Shown: positions 1 to 10,601 of the stretch, piece by piece
Layout of the letters: the number at the start of each line of letters is the position of its first letter
Numbering within the stretch: position 1 is the first letter of the stretch
Assembly (NCBI GenBank): GCA_018221105.1
Contig: JAAOYA010000010.1
Location: forward strand, 81,678-145,677
From: Candidatus Woesearchaeota archaeon
GTDB taxonomy: Archaea > Nanobdellota > Nanobdellia > Woesearchaeales > JAAOYA01
Direction: 5' to 3'
Length of the DNA stretch: 64,000 bases
Program-made: the position numbers and the translations under genes
The notes under the pieces: model-generated
What the model was told of the DNA's origin: nothing
Databases searched by the model: none
The model's input: the letters and a program-made list of their open reading frames with translations, nothing else

Positions 1-1886
1 ATATTGTAAAATTATCAATTGATGCGAGTGATCCCGACAATGATACATTATTTGTTTTCTACGAGCAACCATTAAATGAAACTGGAGAGTGGCAGACAGA
101 TTATCAAAGTGCTGGACGCTACGATTTTAACATTACTGTAACAGATGGTGATGTTGAATCAATTGTTAATGTAGTAGTGCTAGTAAATAATGTTGATCGA
201 AGCCCTACAATCACAGAGTTCAGTCCAACACAAGAAAATGTTATTGTTAAAGAACTTGAAAGTATTGAATTTGGCGCTCAAGCGCAAGATCCTGATTTTG
301 ATGACGTGTTACAGTTTGAATGGTTTTTAGATGATTTAAAAGTTGCTGATGGACAATCGTATACTTACGAGCCTGATTATGAAAGCCAAGGCGATCATAT
401 AGTAAAAATTGTTGTTACAGGTGCACAACTTAGCGCTAGTCAATCTTGGAGTGTAGAAACATTGCAAAAGAATCGACTACCGATTTTTGAGCCAGTAGCA
501 CAATTAGTTGTGTATGAAGGTCAAACTTTAACTTTTGAGCGCTCAGCAATTGACCCTGATCGCGACAGATTGTTTTACCAGTTTTCAGAGCCTTTTGACA
601 AATTTGGAGTGTGGACTGCTACTTTTGATGATGCTAGTTTTTACGCTGCACAAGTTAGTGTTACTGATGGTTTTGAAATTATCACTAGAGAGTTCATCAT
701 TGAAGTTGTTGATGTTAATCGATTGCCTGTTTTTGATGGCCTACAAGAAGTTTATAATTTGCAAGAGCGCAGTAAATGGAGCATTCCAGTAAACTTTAGT
801 GATGGTGATGGTGATGATGTTATTATTAGTATTGAAGGATTGCCTGCTGGCTCTTTTTTTGATGATGGTATTTTAGAGTGGACTCCAAATTATGAAGTAG
901 TACAACAAAACACTGCACTAGAGCGATTAAAAGGCAATACTAGAACAATAGAGATTGTTTTTGTTGCAGATGATGGTATTGACGTCGTGCGTCAACCTGT
1001 AAAATTGATTGTTGCCGATAAGAATCGAGCTCCAATAATAGAATATATTAACGAAATAGTGGTCAGCGAGGGTGAAACAATTGTTTTAAACCCCGTGGCA
1101 ATAGATCATGATGGTCAACCACTAAAATATTATTATAGTGGTTTTATGGATTCTAATACTAAAGAATTGACTTTTGATGATGCTGGAGAGTATATTGTTA
1201 AAGTTTTAGTAAGTGATGGTGTTAATTCTGACACTATAACTGTTGACGTGACAGTGCTAAACACTAATAGGGCTCCAACAATAAAAAGTGTTCGTGACAG
1301 GACAATCAATGAAGGAGAACAATTAATAATTGACTTAAAAGCAGAAGATGTTGATGGTGATAGTGTAATCTTTAGCGCTTCACAATTACCTTTTGGAGCT
1401 GTGATTGACAATAATCAGTTTGTTTGGACTCCTGGTTACGGGCAGGCTAGTAACGCTCAAACAATCGAGTATTCTATAACAGTATTAGCAAGTGATGGAG
1501 AGTTTGCAAGCGAAGAAACTTTCAGTGTTAGTGTAAAAGATGTTAATAGAAAACCAACAATCACTGGTTTCACACCACAATTTAATAGTATTGATTCTGT
1601 AATTGGCGCACCAGTAATTTTTGAAGTTCAAGCAAGTGACGCTGATGGTGACGCGCTAAGTTATCAGTGGAGTTTTGGTCTTTTAGAAGGACCAATAACA
1701 AACGGTACTAGTATATTGCAAAAGAATTTTGTAATAACTGGTCAGAAAACTGTCAAAGTGACTGTTAGTGATGGCACTAACAGTGTTAGCAAAAAATGGT
1801 TGGTAAATGTTTTAGAGCCCGTCGCCCCTACTATAACATTACAACCTGTTCTTTTTGAAAACATTAAAGAGACAAGAGTTATTTGA
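1..1886 (+). CDS. Large surface protein with PKD/cadherin-like repeats (5' end outside window)
   Basis: The frame is open from the left edge (first full codon at 3) to a TGA at 1884-1886, so only the C-terminal ~627 residues are seen. At least six repeats of about 85-100 residues are joined by linkers of the type (D/N)xNRxP (LPIF, LPVF, APII, APTI, KPTI). Each repeat holds a DPDxD- or DxDGD-like acidic motif and ends in an SDG or TDG strand, as in PKD, cadherin-like or Ig-like extracellular domains that bind calcium. No transmembrane anchor follows the last repeat. Family knowledge suggests an S-layer or adhesion role at the cell surface; the exact ligand cannot be told. The protein is probably much longer upstream. 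Confidence 0.8.
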   Translation, partial: IVKLSIDASDPDNDTLFVFYEQPLNETGEWQTDYQSAGRYDFNITVTDGDVESIVNVVVLVNNVDRSPTITEFSPTQENVIVKELESIEFGAQAQDPDFDDVLQFEWFLDDLKVADGQSYTYEPDYESQGDHIVKIVVTGAQLSASQSWSVETLQKNRLPIFEPVAQLVVYEGQTLTFERSAIDPDRDRLFYQFSEPFDKFGVWTATFDDASFYAAQVSVTDGFEIITREFIIEVVDVNRLPVFDGLQEVYNLQERSKWSIPVNFSDGDGDDVIISIEGLPAGSFFDDGILEWTPNYEVVQQNTALERLKGNTRTIEIVFVADDGIDVVRQPVKLIVADKNRAPIIEYINEIVVSEGETIVLNPVAIDHDGQPLKYYYSGFMDSNTKELTFDDAGEYIVKVLVSDGVNSDTITVDVTVLNTNRAPTIKSVRDRTINEGEQLIIDLKAEDVDGDSVIFSASQLPFGAVIDNNQFVWTPGYGQASNAQTIEYSITVLASDGEFASEETFSVSVKDVNRKPTITGFTPQFNSIDSVIGAPVIFEVQASDADGDALSYQWSFGLLEGPITNGTSILQKNFVITGQKTVKVTVSDGTNSVSKKWLVNVLEPVAPTITLQPVLFENIKETRVI

Positions 1887-1927
1887 AGAGCAAAAACTTT
1901 AAATACATGTGATAATCAATTCTTAAA

Positions 1928-2443
1928 ATGGCAGATGTTTTAGAAAACCAGCAATGTCCAATGTGTTTTAAAGCAACACTAACATTGCGCGAAGATGAGA
2001 CAGAAGTTCCTTATTTTGGAAAAGTTTTTGTTTTTTCAATGGATTGCTCTAATTGCAAGTATCACAAAGCAGATATTGAAAGTGCAGAGCAAAAACCACC
2101 TTGCAAAATAACATTTGAAGTTAACTCTGAAGATGACATGAAAGTGCGAGTTGTTAAAAGCGGGGAGGCCACTGTTAAACTGCCGCGCATCATGACGATG
2201 GAGCCCGGACCAGCAGCTAATGGTTTTATTACTAACATTGAAGGATTATTAGATCGCGCTAAAAAAGTTTTGGAAAGCGCTCGCGATAACGCTGAAGATA
2301 ATACTGATCGCAAAAAAATCAAGAACATGGTAAAAAAATTACAGAATATCATGTGGGGTCGTGACAAACTAACAATCACAATAGAAGACCCTAGTGGCAA
2401 CAGCGCAATAATCAGCGACAGAACAATTGTGAAAAAACTTTAA
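1928..2443 (+). CDS. ZPR1-related zinc-finger protein
   Basis: This 171-residue protein has an N-terminal four-cysteine zinc finger (CPMC near residue 10 and CSNC near residue 39) followed by a beta-rich domain containing the PGPAANGF segment, matching the archaeal single-domain ZPR1 family. Eukaryotic ZPR1 acts with translation factor eEF1A; the archaeal role is not settled. A TATA-like box (CTTTAAATA) at about 1899-1907 lies ~25 nt before the ATG, so the mRNA is probably leaderless. The stop overlaps the end of the converging phosphatase-like gene by 4 nt. Confidence 0.85.
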   Translation: MADVLENQQCPMCFKATLTLREDETEVPYFGKVFVFSMDCSNCKYHKADIESAEQKPPCKITFEVNSEDDMKVRVVKSGEATVKLPRIMTMEPGPAANGFITNIEGLLDRAKKVLESARDNAEDNTDRKKIKNMVKKLQNIMWGRDKLTITIEDPSGNSAIISDRTIVKKL

Positions 2444-4086
2444 TTCTTTAGTAGTTTGTGTATGTCTTGGTGTATGCTGATTTTTTTCTTTGTTTTGCCT
2501 ACATAGAACGGGCTTGTCGCGTTGCCACCTGGTGCTCCGTGTGCTGCGTACTGGTTTGCAAAAGCTACTTGCTCGTTGTTAACAAAGCCAGCGTAGATTA
2601 TTAAATCTCCAACTAATGGCATTTTTGCTAGTGCGTAAGTATCTTTTGCTAATTGTATTGGATTGCCATAACGGCTCAATATTTTTTTTACTTGGTTTGA
2701 TGGGTTTTGTGTTAGTGGTAAGCTTTTGCCATGGCTTATTATTACAGGATTGGTTTTTGTGTGGCCTATTAGCACTCCTATTGCAGGATGTTTTGATAGT
2801 ATTGTTAAAAGCATTGGATATTTTTTACTAATCTCTTTAACTGTTAACTTATTTTTTGATATGTTAAAATAAATATTTGATAGGCTGCTGCCATTTTCTA
2901 CAAATATTTGTTCTTTGTTTTTCCACTTGAAAGTTTTTCTTTTTGTTCGATAATTTTTTGATAGGCTCCAAAGACCTGCTTTTATCATTATTCTTGCTGG
3001 AAGTGTAGCAATTTTTAGTGTGTTAGCTAGTTTTGTTCTTATTGCGTGCACTCGGTGATTGACTTGTAATTCTGCGCTTTCAAAGTCTACTAATTCCACG
3101 TTTTCTTTTGTTATTTCTTGAATGTATTCTCCTAAGCTTTTTCCGTACAAGTCTTTAAATGGTATGCTTTTGGTGTTGCCGTGATCACTTAATATGTGCA
3201 GTTCGTAATCTTCTGGTAGGTGTCGTAGTATTTTTGCTATTCTTCTATCAATCCCTCTTAGTGTTAGGTAGGCGCTTAGGTTGTTTGGTCCGCGATGGTG
3301 CGCTATTTCATCGTAGCCTAGAAAATTGACGTATACTCGCGGCACTTTTCGTTGTATGTCTAGAATTGTTCCGTGTGTTTCTATTTCACGAAGCAGTACA
3401 TTCATGGCAATTCTGACAATTGGAAAAAAGATGTTTTTGTCGGCTGTTAGTTTTTTACTAAATAATGCTTTTGTACCATAATATATTGATTCTGAAAATT
3501 CTAGTGTTAATTCAAAAAAAGTAAAACTTATCACTCTTAGCAAGCTTATTGGGTTTATCAGTAAAAAAAATAGTATGTCTAAATCTTTTACTTGCTTGAA
3601 AAGTTTTTTTTGCAATAAAGTGCTCATTGTTAACACGCAGTGCTGTGCGCCTCCTGAAAAAGTGTTACCGTAAGAACTACCGCCTTTTAGCACTCCAGTT
3701 TTTGGCAGGATGTTTTGTTCTACTAAAAGTGTTTTTTTTGCGTTGTCAAATGTGTATTCTTGTTTTTGTTTCTTGTCAATATAGCGAAATCCTGGAATAT
3801 CACCGTTAGTGCCATACAATATTTTTGCTAGTGACGCGGGAGTGTTTGCTGGAATGCCACTATAATATGGTTGTAATCGATAACCTTTTTTTCTTATTAA
3901 TCGTCTGATTGTTGGCGCGAAACCCCTGCGCATTGCTTTGTTTAATATGTCGTGGCTTACACTGTCGACTTGTATTACTAAGAATTTTTTACCTTTGGCT
4001 TTGCTTTCAACGTACGCTAAACGTTTTTGTATTGCCTTGTATTTTTTGGCTCTAAAATAGTCTAATGTTCGCTTTACTGGTCGCAT
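2440..4086 (-). CDS. Alkaline-phosphatase-superfamily hydrolase (phosphodiesterase/sulfatase-like)
   Basis: The 548-residue protein begins with a basic stretch and then the metal-binding strand of the superfamily (FLVIQVDSVSHD, about residues 34-45), a PANTPAS segment that can supply the nucleophile Thr/Ser, a FLGYDEIAHHRGP motif and an LSDHGNT motif that carry the second set of metal ligands. This order is typical of type I phosphodiesterases, phosphonoacetate hydrolases and related enzymes of the alkaline phosphatase superfamily. No signal peptide is seen, so it is probably cytoplasmic. The substrate is unknown. It is divergent from uvrB and converges with ZPR1. Confidence 0.75.
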   Translation of the reverse strand: MRPVKRTLDYFRAKKYKAIQKRLAYVESKAKGKKFLVIQVDSVSHDILNKAMRRGFAPTIRRLIRKKGYRLQPYYSGIPANTPASLAKILYGTNGDIPGFRYIDKKQKQEYTFDNAKKTLLVEQNILPKTGVLKGGSSYGNTFSGGAQHCVLTMSTLLQKKLFKQVKDLDILFFLLINPISLLRVISFTFFELTLEFSESIYYGTKALFSKKLTADKNIFFPIVRIAMNVLLREIETHGTILDIQRKVPRVYVNFLGYDEIAHHRGPNNLSAYLTLRGIDRRIAKILRHLPEDYELHILSDHGNTKSIPFKDLYGKSLGEYIQEITKENVELVDFESAELQVNHRVHAIRTKLANTLKIATLPARIMIKAGLWSLSKNYRTKRKTFKWKNKEQIFVENGSSLSNIYFNISKNKLTVKEISKKYPMLLTILSKHPAIGVLIGHTKTNPVIISHGKSLPLTQNPSNQVKKILSRYGNPIQLAKDTYALAKMPLVGDLIIYAGFVNNEQVAFANQYAAHGAPGGNATSPFYVGKTKKKISIHQDIHKLLKN

Positions 4087-4157
4087 AAATTGTTATTAAT
4101 GAGTTTTTTTAATAATTTTACTACAATTTTATAAAAAAAGATTATTTCTCGCTCATT
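4087..4157. promoter_or_regulatory. Divergent promoter region (phosphatase-like gene / uvrB)
   Basis: The 71-nt gap between the divergent starts holds an archaeal TATA-like box on each strand: TTTTATAAAA at about 4129-4138 for uvrB (ATG 4158) and, read on the minus strand, ATTATTAAAAAAAC around 4104-4117 for the phosphatase-like gene. Both lie roughly 20-30 nt from the start codon, leaving no room for a leader. Confidence 0.6.
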
Positions 4158-6089
4158 ATGAGAAAAACTGGTAGTTTTGAACTTGTGACTGACTTGGTGC
4201 CTAAGGGCTCTCAACCTAAGGCTATAAAGCTGTTAGTTGATGGTCTAAAAAAGCATTCTCATCAAACGCTTTTGGGAATTACTGGTAGTGGTAAGACTTT
4301 TACCATGGCTAATGTTATTGCACAGGTTAACAAGCCAACCTTGATTCTAGCTCACAATAAAACTTTGGCTGCGCAATTGTACAACGAGCTTAAAGAATTG
4401 TTTCCAAATAATGCTGTTGAGTATTTTGTTTCATACTATGATTATTATCAACCTGAAAGTTATCTGCCAACAACTGATACTTATATTGAAAAGGATGCTA
4501 AAGTCAATGAGAAAATTGAGCAGTTGCGCCTTCGCGCTACTACTAGTCTTTTGACGCGCAATGACGTGGTTATCGTGGCTAGTGTTAGTAGTATTTATGG
4601 ATTGGGTAGTCCTGCAACTTTTGAGGATTTGTCGTTTAGTATTACTAAGGGCGAAAAATTGAGTCGTCAACAACTTTTGAAAAAATTATTGGATATTCAG
4701 TATGAGCGCAATGATACTGCTTTGCAAAACGGTCGTTTTCGTGTTCGCGGTGATGTTGTGGATATTTTTGGTGGTTTTGAAGAACATTTAGTGAGAGTGG
4801 AATTTTTTGGTGATGTTGTTGAAAGTATTACTTTGCGCGAGAACGTGAGTTTTAAAAAATTAGAGTTGCTAAACTCTATTGATGTTTTTCCTGCGCGCCA
4901 TTACGTGATTACAGAACAACAAAAAGAAATGGCGCTTGACAGCATTAAAAAAGAGTTAGAAGAGCACGCCCCAACTTTAGAGCCCCTAGAGCGTCATCGT
5001 TTGACTACTCGCACAAAGTATGATTTGGAAATGCTTGAGAATGTCGGGTTTTGTAGCGGTATTGAAAATTATTCTCGCCATTTTGAAAATCGCAAAAGTG
5101 GAGAGCCACCTTATTGTTTGCTGGATTTTTTTGGTGATGATTTCTTGTTTTTTATTGATGAGAGTCACGTATCAATCCCGCAGGTTCATGGTATGTATAA
5201 GGGCGATTACAGTCGTAAGAAAAACTTGATTGATTTTGGTTTTCGCTTGCCTAGCGCGTATGATAATAGGCCTTTGAAGTTTGCAGAGTTTGAAAAATAT
5301 TTGAAGCATGTTGTTTTTGTCAGTGCTACCCCGGCTGATTGGGAATTAAAAGGTAGTGGTCAGGTTGTTGAGCAAATCATTCGTCCCACTGGTTTACTCG
5401 ACCCACAAGTTATTGTTAAGCCTACAAAAGGACAAGTTAATGATTTGATAAGCGAGATTAAAAAGACTGTAAAGAATGGTTTTAGGGTTTTAGTCACAAC
5501 ATTGACTAAGCGCATGGCTGAGGACTTGGCCGATTACTTAGCAAAAGCCAATATTAAGACTCGTTACATGCACTCTGAGATTGATACTATTGAGCGCTCT
5601 GAAATTATTCGAGAATTGCGCATTGGCAGTTTTGATGTGTTGGTTGGCATTAACTTGTTGCGTGAAGGACTTGACATTCCTGAAGTATCACTTGTTGCTA
5701 TAATGGATGCTGACAAGGAAGGTTTTTTGCGCACTGACAGGAGTCTTATTCAAACTATTGGTCGTGCTGCACGTAACAGTGATGGTCACGTGTTCATGTA
5801 TGCAGATAAAATTACTGATAGTATGAAGCGCGCCATTAGTGTAACGCACGAGAGACGTGCTAAACAAATAATGTTTAACAAAAAACAAGGCATTACTCCT
5901 AAAACTATTATTAAAAAGATTCCTGAAAAACTCGTGGAGGTTAGTGATGTTAAAAGCATTCCTAAAAGCAGCATTCCACAAGTTGTTGAAGAATTAGAAG
6001 CTCAAATGAATTTAGCTGCTGAAAACCTTGATTTTGAGCGTGCAATACAATTGCGTGATCGTATTAACGAATTAAAAAATAGAAGTTAG
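4158..6089 (+). CDS. uvrB: Excinuclease ABC subunit B
   Basis: UvrB is the helicase-like damage verification subunit of nucleotide excision repair. The 643-residue protein shows Walker A GITGSGKT (about residues 41-48), the beta-hairpin region YYDYYQPESYLP, the helicase motif IDESHVS, ATPADWE, the GLDIPEV and QTIGRAARN motifs, and a C-terminal UVR domain (about residues 600-640, LRDRINEL) that contacts UvrC. Length is near the usual 650-670. uvrA follows two genes downstream; uvrC is not in the window. UvrABC in archaea is generally regarded as acquired from bacteria. A TATA box 25 nt before the ATG indicates a leaderless start. Confidence 0.97.
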   Translation: MRKTGSFELVTDLVPKGSQPKAIKLLVDGLKKHSHQTLLGITGSGKTFTMANVIAQVNKPTLILAHNKTLAAQLYNELKELFPNNAVEYFVSYYDYYQPESYLPTTDTYIEKDAKVNEKIEQLRLRATTSLLTRNDVVIVASVSSIYGLGSPATFEDLSFSITKGEKLSRQQLLKKLLDIQYERNDTALQNGRFRVRGDVVDIFGGFEEHLVRVEFFGDVVESITLRENVSFKKLELLNSIDVFPARHYVITEQQKEMALDSIKKELEEHAPTLEPLERHRLTTRTKYDLEMLENVGFCSGIENYSRHFENRKSGEPPYCLLDFFGDDFLFFIDESHVSIPQVHGMYKGDYSRKKNLIDFGFRLPSAYDNRPLKFAEFEKYLKHVVFVSATPADWELKGSGQVVEQIIRPTGLLDPQVIVKPTKGQVNDLISEIKKTVKNGFRVLVTTLTKRMAEDLADYLAKANIKTRYMHSEIDTIERSEIIRELRIGSFDVLVGINLLREGLDIPEVSLVAIMDADKEGFLRTDRSLIQTIGRAARNSDGHVFMYADKITDSMKRAISVTHERRAKQIMFNKKQGITPKTIIKKIPEKLVEVSDVKSIPKSSIPQVVEELEAQMNLAAENLDFERAIQLRDRINELKNRS

Positions 6090-6154
6090 GTGTCACTTAA
6101 TAGTGGTAAATTACCAATAGTTTTATAAACTATTAAAACAATCTATCGTGCATA

Positions 6155-7075
6155 ATGACAAAAATATTACAGTTTTCAGACTTGCACGCAGATTCTGCTA
6201 AAAGGCAAGCCGTCCTAAATATTGCAAAATCTACAAACCCATCCGCTAGTTTTGATTTGGGTGATGAAATTGAAGCTAGAGAATTCTACCCGGAAGTATT
6301 TTCAAAAATTAACATTCCAATACCTAAAGAAGTCATTGATGATATTAATAGAGCAAAAGAACTAAATTCAGAACAAGAGCTTATTAAAGCACTACAAAAA
6401 CATGAAGCAACACTAGCACAATTACGCCAAGGTGTTGAAAATGCAGTAATAGAACAGTTAAAGGTTGAAGGTTCAAAACTAGAAGAAGAGCTTTACAGCA
6501 GATTAAAAGAAATAAATCCTGTTTATGGAGTTTTAGGAAATCATGATCCTTACGCTCTAAAAAAATTTACTCCCAGTGTTACTTATATTGACGAGTCAGA
6601 CCCTGTTAAAGTTAATGATCATTCAATTGCAGGCGTTGTCAACAGTGACGAATTTGTATCTGAAAAGTTTTTGCACTTGTACCCACATCTTACAAGAGAC
6701 ATCAACAACAAAAATGTCGATGAAGTTTCACAGCACACAGGCAAAAGTATTGATGAATTATTACAAAACAGTGCCGAATACCAAAGGTTGCACGATAAAA
6801 ATTTCACTATTGTAGCATCTCACAAGACAGTTTTACCAAACAGTTATGGCACTGGGATTGCGGCTAGCAAATTAGCAAAAGAAAAAGGAGTGAAGCTTAA
6901 CATGTGCGGTCATCGTCACAAAGGCAGTGTAGAAAGAATTGAAGGTGTTTTAATGGTTAATAGCAGTCCAAACATTGCATACGTTGTAGATATTGATGAT
7001 ATGACTGTTGATGTTTACTGGATTAGCTCTGACAAAGAAGGTTTTGCGCGTAATAAATTTGAAAAAGCTGCTTGA
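6155..7075 (+). CDS. Calcineurin-like metallophosphoesterase
   Basis: The 306-residue protein has the metallophosphoesterase motifs in order: DLHAD (residues 8-12), DLGDE (about 35-39), GNHDP (about 129-133), an SHK segment and GHRHKGS near residue 251. A helical insertion (about residues 55-125, rich in E, K and Q) separates the second and third motifs and is unusual for short family members. It probably hydrolyses a phosphodiester or phosphomonoester using two metal ions; the substrate is unknown. TTTATAAAC at about 6121-6129 serves as TATA box 26-34 nt before the ATG. Confidence 0.85.
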   Translation: MTKILQFSDLHADSAKRQAVLNIAKSTNPSASFDLGDEIEAREFYPEVFSKINIPIPKEVIDDINRAKELNSEQELIKALQKHEATLAQLRQGVENAVIEQLKVEGSKLEEELYSRLKEINPVYGVLGNHDPYALKKFTPSVTYIDESDPVKVNDHSIAGVVNSDEFVSEKFLHLYPHLTRDINNKNVDEVSQHTGKSIDELLQNSAEYQRLHDKNFTIVASHKTVLPNSYGTGIAASKLAKEKGVKLNMCGHRHKGSVERIEGVLMVNSSPNIAYVVDIDDMTVDVYWISSDKEGFARNKFEKAA

Positions 7076-7681
7076 TTATTTCTCTTCAAATAATACTTTA
7101 TCATCAGTTGACTCTTCAGCTTTTATACTTCCAAGCTTTGATGGTTCTTTTTTTGGTTTTGTTTCTATTGTAGTTTTTTCTTTCGGTTCTTTTTTTGGTT
7201 TTGTTTTCTTTTCTCCTACCATGAACATTGTAAAAACTGCTATCAAAAAAATGATTATTAGTGCTGGGCTAATAAAATTGTCTCCTAAAAATGATAGTAC
7301 GTCATTTAGTATATTGAACTCTGCTAGTAGTATTAGAAAAAATAGTGCTATAAATATTGGAAAAGTCCAACGTTTTTCCCAAACGCTAACCCCTACTGCA
7401 GCAGTCATTATTTGAAACATAACAATAATGAGCAAAAACAATGCTATTCTTGATAGCATTAAATTAAAATTTATGAATTCTGGCAATATTGCAACACTAA
7501 AAAATCCTAACACTAATGCTATTGTTGCATGAATATTTTTTTTTGAAGCGTCACCAAAAATCTTGACTTTTTCCATTACAGCATAAGCTACTGTGAAAAC
7601 TAGAATGAACGGCAGTATCACATCTGTCAATCCAACATTTTCTAAAAATAGGAAAGTGTTTGTAATCATCGCGTTTACCAT
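7076..7681 (-). CDS. Membrane protein with charged C-terminal tail
   Basis: The protein of 201 residues has about five hydrophobic segments in residues 15-155 and a hydrophilic tail rich in K, E and P (KTKPKKEPKEK repeated). No enzyme motif is visible and I do not recognise the family. It is divergent from uvrA, and a TATA-like CTTTAAAAAC at about 7705-7714 lies 25-32 nt before its ATG. Function cannot be inferred. Confidence 0.7.
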   Translation of the reverse strand: MVNAMITNTFLFLENVGLTDVILPFILVFTVAYAVMEKVKIFGDASKKNIHATIALVLGFFSVAILPEFINFNLMLSRIALFLLIIVMFQIMTAAVGVSVWEKRWTFPIFIALFFLILLAEFNILNDVLSFLGDNFISPALIIIFLIAVFTMFMVGEKKTKPKKEPKEKTTIETKPKKEPSKLGSIKAEESTDDKVLFEEK

Positions 7682-7773
7682 AAAAGATTTTATTGTCTTG
7701 TTTGTTTTTAAAGTTTTTCACTAGACAAGTGCCGGTAAGCTTTATAAGTAATAATTTGTTCTGCCAACCTCTT

Positions 7774-10563
7774 ATGAATAAAGATATTGTTATCAGGGGT
7801 GCCAGAGAGCACAATTTAAAAAACCTTAACGTGACAATTCCACGTGACAAACTAGTGGTCATCACAGGTCTTAGCGGTAGTGGTAAATCTAGTTTAGCGT
7901 TTGATACTATTTATGCTGAAGGGCAGCGTCGATACGTTGAAAGTTTGAGTGCTTATGCACGACAATTTTTGGGTTTGATGCAAAAGCCTGATGTTGATTC
8001 AATAGATGGACTTTCTCCGGCTATTAGTATTGAACAAAAAACTACTTCGAAGAATCCTCGCTCTACTGTTGGTACTGTGACAGAAATTTATGATTATCTT
8101 AGGCTTTTGTTTGCTCGTGTTGGAAAACCTCATTGTCCGCAATGTGGCAAGCCTATTAGCGCTCAAAGTGCTCAATTGATTTCTAATCAAATACTTGAGA
8201 ATCGCAAAGGTGAAAAAATTCAGGTTTTAGCACCTGTTATCAGGCAGCGTAAGGGTACTTATGAGAAACTTTTTGAGGATTTCAAAAAAGAAGGTTATGC
8301 TAGGGTTCGCCTTAACAAAAAATTCTATGATTTAGAAGATGATAAACTGCCAACACTTGATCGTTATAAAAAGCATGATATCGAAGTTGTTGTTGACCGC
8401 GTTCAAGTCAACTCTCAAAAATCGCGTGTTAACGAAGCAGTTGAGAATGCTTTGAAACTGGCTCATGGGTTAGTGATTATTTTAGGTGAGAAAAATGATG
8501 AGAGGCTTTATTCTTCGCATGCCGCTTGTGCTGATTGTAATATTAGTTTTGAAGAGTTGCAGCCTAGAATGTTTAGTTTTAATAGTCCTTTTGGTGCTTG
8601 TGAGCACTGTCACGGTCTTGGTTTTAAACAAGAGGTTGATGTCGAACTAGTGATTCCTAACAGTGAATTGTCTTTTGCTGAGGGCGCTATAGCACCTTGG
8701 GGTAATACTATTGACTCTTGGCGTTATTATTATTTACGCCGACTAGCCAGAAAAGCAGGTTTTAATATGATGACACCTGTTAAAAAACTGTCAAAAAAAG
8801 TTTTAGACGTGGTATTGTACGGTCCTAACCAAGATGAAGATTATTGGGGATTAGATGATGAGTTTGAAGGCGTTATTCCAAGTTTAGAGAGGCTTCACAA
8901 GCAAACTGATAGTGAGTGGCGCCGTGAAGAAATCGAAAAGTACATGCGCAACGTAGAGTGTCCAAAGTGTCATGGCAAAAGATTAAAAGAAAAAGCTTTG
9001 GCTGTTAAAATTAGCAAAAAAAACATTATTAATATTACAGATTTTTCAATAAAAAACTGTCTTACCTTTTTTAATAATCTAAAACTTTCACAAAAAGATG
9101 AGATTATCGCAAAGCAAATACTAAAAGAGCTAAAGGCACGATTAAACTTTTTAGTAAATGTTGGCCTAGATTATCTCACATTATCTCGCGCTGCCGGAAC
9201 ATTAAGTGGTGGTGAAGCACAACGCATTCGATTAGCTACTCAAATTGGCAGCAATTTAATGGGAGTGGTTTACATTTTGGACGAGCCTAGTATTGGATTG
9301 CACCAGCGTGACAATAATAAATTAATAAAGACTTTGAAGCAATTGCGCGATGTTGGCAACACAGTATTAGTGGTGGAACATGATGAGGACACTATTTTAA
9401 ACGCTGATAATGTTATTGATATTGGCCCTGGAGCAGGAGTTCATGGTGGCAAAATAGTATTTCAAGGCTCGCCAAAACAATTGATGAAAGATTGTGATTC
9501 TTTGACTGGACAATACTTGTGCGGCAAAAAAAAGATTGCAATGTTAGAAAAAAGACGTCAAAACAGTGATTATTTACTAATTAAAGGAGCCAAGCAAAAT
9601 AATCTAAAGAACTTAACTGTGAAAATTCCTACAAACGTGTTAAATGTCATCACAGGTGTTAGTGGCAGCGGCAAGAGCACCTTAATTCACGATATTTTGT
9701 ATAAGGGTTTAATGAAAAAAATTCACCGCTCAAAAGAGCGCCCTGGAGCGCATGACGATATCATAATGGGTGAAGATGTTAATAAATTAATACTTATTGA
9801 TCAAAGTCCTATTGGCAGAACTCCTCGCTCAAACCCTGCAACTTATACTAAAGTTTTTGATTTGATTCGCAGTTTGTTTGCAATGACTAAAGAAGCAAAA
9901 ATGCGCGGTTACACTCCAGGAAGATTCAGTTTTAACGTCAAAGGCGGTCGTTGTGACAATTGCGCAGGTGACGGCCTAATAAAGATTGAAATGCATTTTC
10001 TGCCAGATGTTTATGTTGAATGTGAAGAATGTAAAGGCAAACGCTACAATAGCGAGACTTTAGAGGTTAAGTACAAGGATAAAAGCATTGCAGATGTTTT
10101 AGACATGACTGTCAATCAATCACTAGAATTTTTTGAAAACATTCCATCAATTAAAAGAAAATTGCAAACACTCTACGATGTCGGACTTGGCTATATAAAA
10201 CTAGGACAGTCAAGTACTACACTTAGCGGTGGTGAAGCACAACGTATTAAATTATCACGTGAACTGTCTAAAAAAGATTTAGGCCACACTTTGTACTTGC
10301 TTGACGAGCCAACTACAGGACTGCACTTTGATGACGTCAACAAACTATTAAACGTGCTACAACGATTAGTTGACAAAAAAAACACTATTATTGTAATAGA
10401 GCACAATCTTGATATCATAAAAAACGCTGATCACATTATAGACCTTGGCCCTGAAGGCGGTGATGAAGGAGGCCAAATAGTTGCCGAGGGCACACCTGAA
10501 CAAGTAGCACAAAGCACTAAAAGTTACACTGCAAAGTACATCAAAAAAGTTCTAGAAAAATAA
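7774..10563 (+). CDS. uvrA: Excinuclease ABC subunit A
   Basis: UvrA is the damage-sensing ABC ATPase of nucleotide excision repair. The protein has two ABC modules, each with Walker A (GLSGSGKSS near residue 33; GVSGSGKST in the second half), ABC signatures (LSGGEAQR, twice) and Walker B ([11 protein letters not shown] and [11 protein letters not shown]), and zinc modules ([15 protein letters not shown] with CEECKGKR). The frame is open from 7693, but the homologous N terminus ([18 protein letters not shown]) begins at ATG 7774, and a TATA box (CTTTATAAGTA, about 7739-7749) sits 25-35 nt before it, so 7774 is chosen. Length 929 aa is normal. Confidence 0.97.
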   Translation: MNKDIVIRGAREHNLKNLNVTIPRDKLVVITGLSGSGKSSLAFDTIYAEGQRRYVESLSAYARQFLGLMQKPDVDSIDGLSPAISIEQKTTSKNPRSTVGTVTEIYDYLRLLFARVGKPHCPQCGKPISAQSAQLISNQILENRKGEKIQVLAPVIRQRKGTYEKLFEDFKKEGYARVRLNKKFYDLEDDKLPTLDRYKKHDIEVVVDRVQVNSQKSRVNEAVENALKLAHGLVIILGEKNDERLYSSHAACADCNISFEELQPRMFSFNSPFGACEHCHGLGFKQEVDVELVIPNSELSFAEGAIAPWGNTIDSWRYYYLRRLARKAGFNMMTPVKKLSKKVLDVVLYGPNQDEDYWGLDDEFEGVIPSLERLHKQTDSEWRREEIEKYMRNVECPKCHGKRLKEKALAVKISKKNIINITDFSIKNCLTFFNNLKLSQKDEIIAKQILKELKARLNFLVNVGLDYLTLSRAAGTLSGGEAQRIRLATQIGSNLMGVVYILDEPSIGLHQRDNNKLIKTLKQLRDVGNTVLVVEHDEDTILNADNVIDIGPGAGVHGGKIVFQGSPKQLMKDCDSLTGQYLCGKKKIAMLEKRRQNSDYLLIKGAKQNNLKNLTVKIPTNVLNVITGVSGSGKSTLIHDILYKGLMKKIHRSKERPGAHDDIIMGEDVNKLILIDQSPIGRTPRSNPATYTKVFDLIRSLFAMTKEAKMRGYTPGRFSFNVKGGRCDNCAGDGLIKIEMHFLPDVYVECEECKGKRYNSETLEVKYKDKSIADVLDMTVNQSLEFFENIPSIKRKLQTLYDVGLGYIKLGQSSTTLSGGEAQRIKLSRELSKKDLGHTLYLLDEPTTGLHFDDVNKLLNVLQRLVDKKNTIIVIEHNLDIIKNADHIIDLGPEGGDEGGQIVAEGTPEQVAQSTKSYTAKYIKKVLEK

Positions 10564-10601
10564 AACATTTAAATATAACTTATTACTTTGCAGTGATTAA
10601 A

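Noticed and set aside
7008-7415. 135-codon plus-strand frame at the end of the phosphoesterase gene
   Set aside because: It is antisense to the clear membrane-protein gene 7076-7681 and lacks its own start signals.
7693-7773. N-terminal extension of UvrA from 7693
   Set aside because: It has no homologous pattern, contains the TATA box of the gene, and the normal UvrA start is at 7774.
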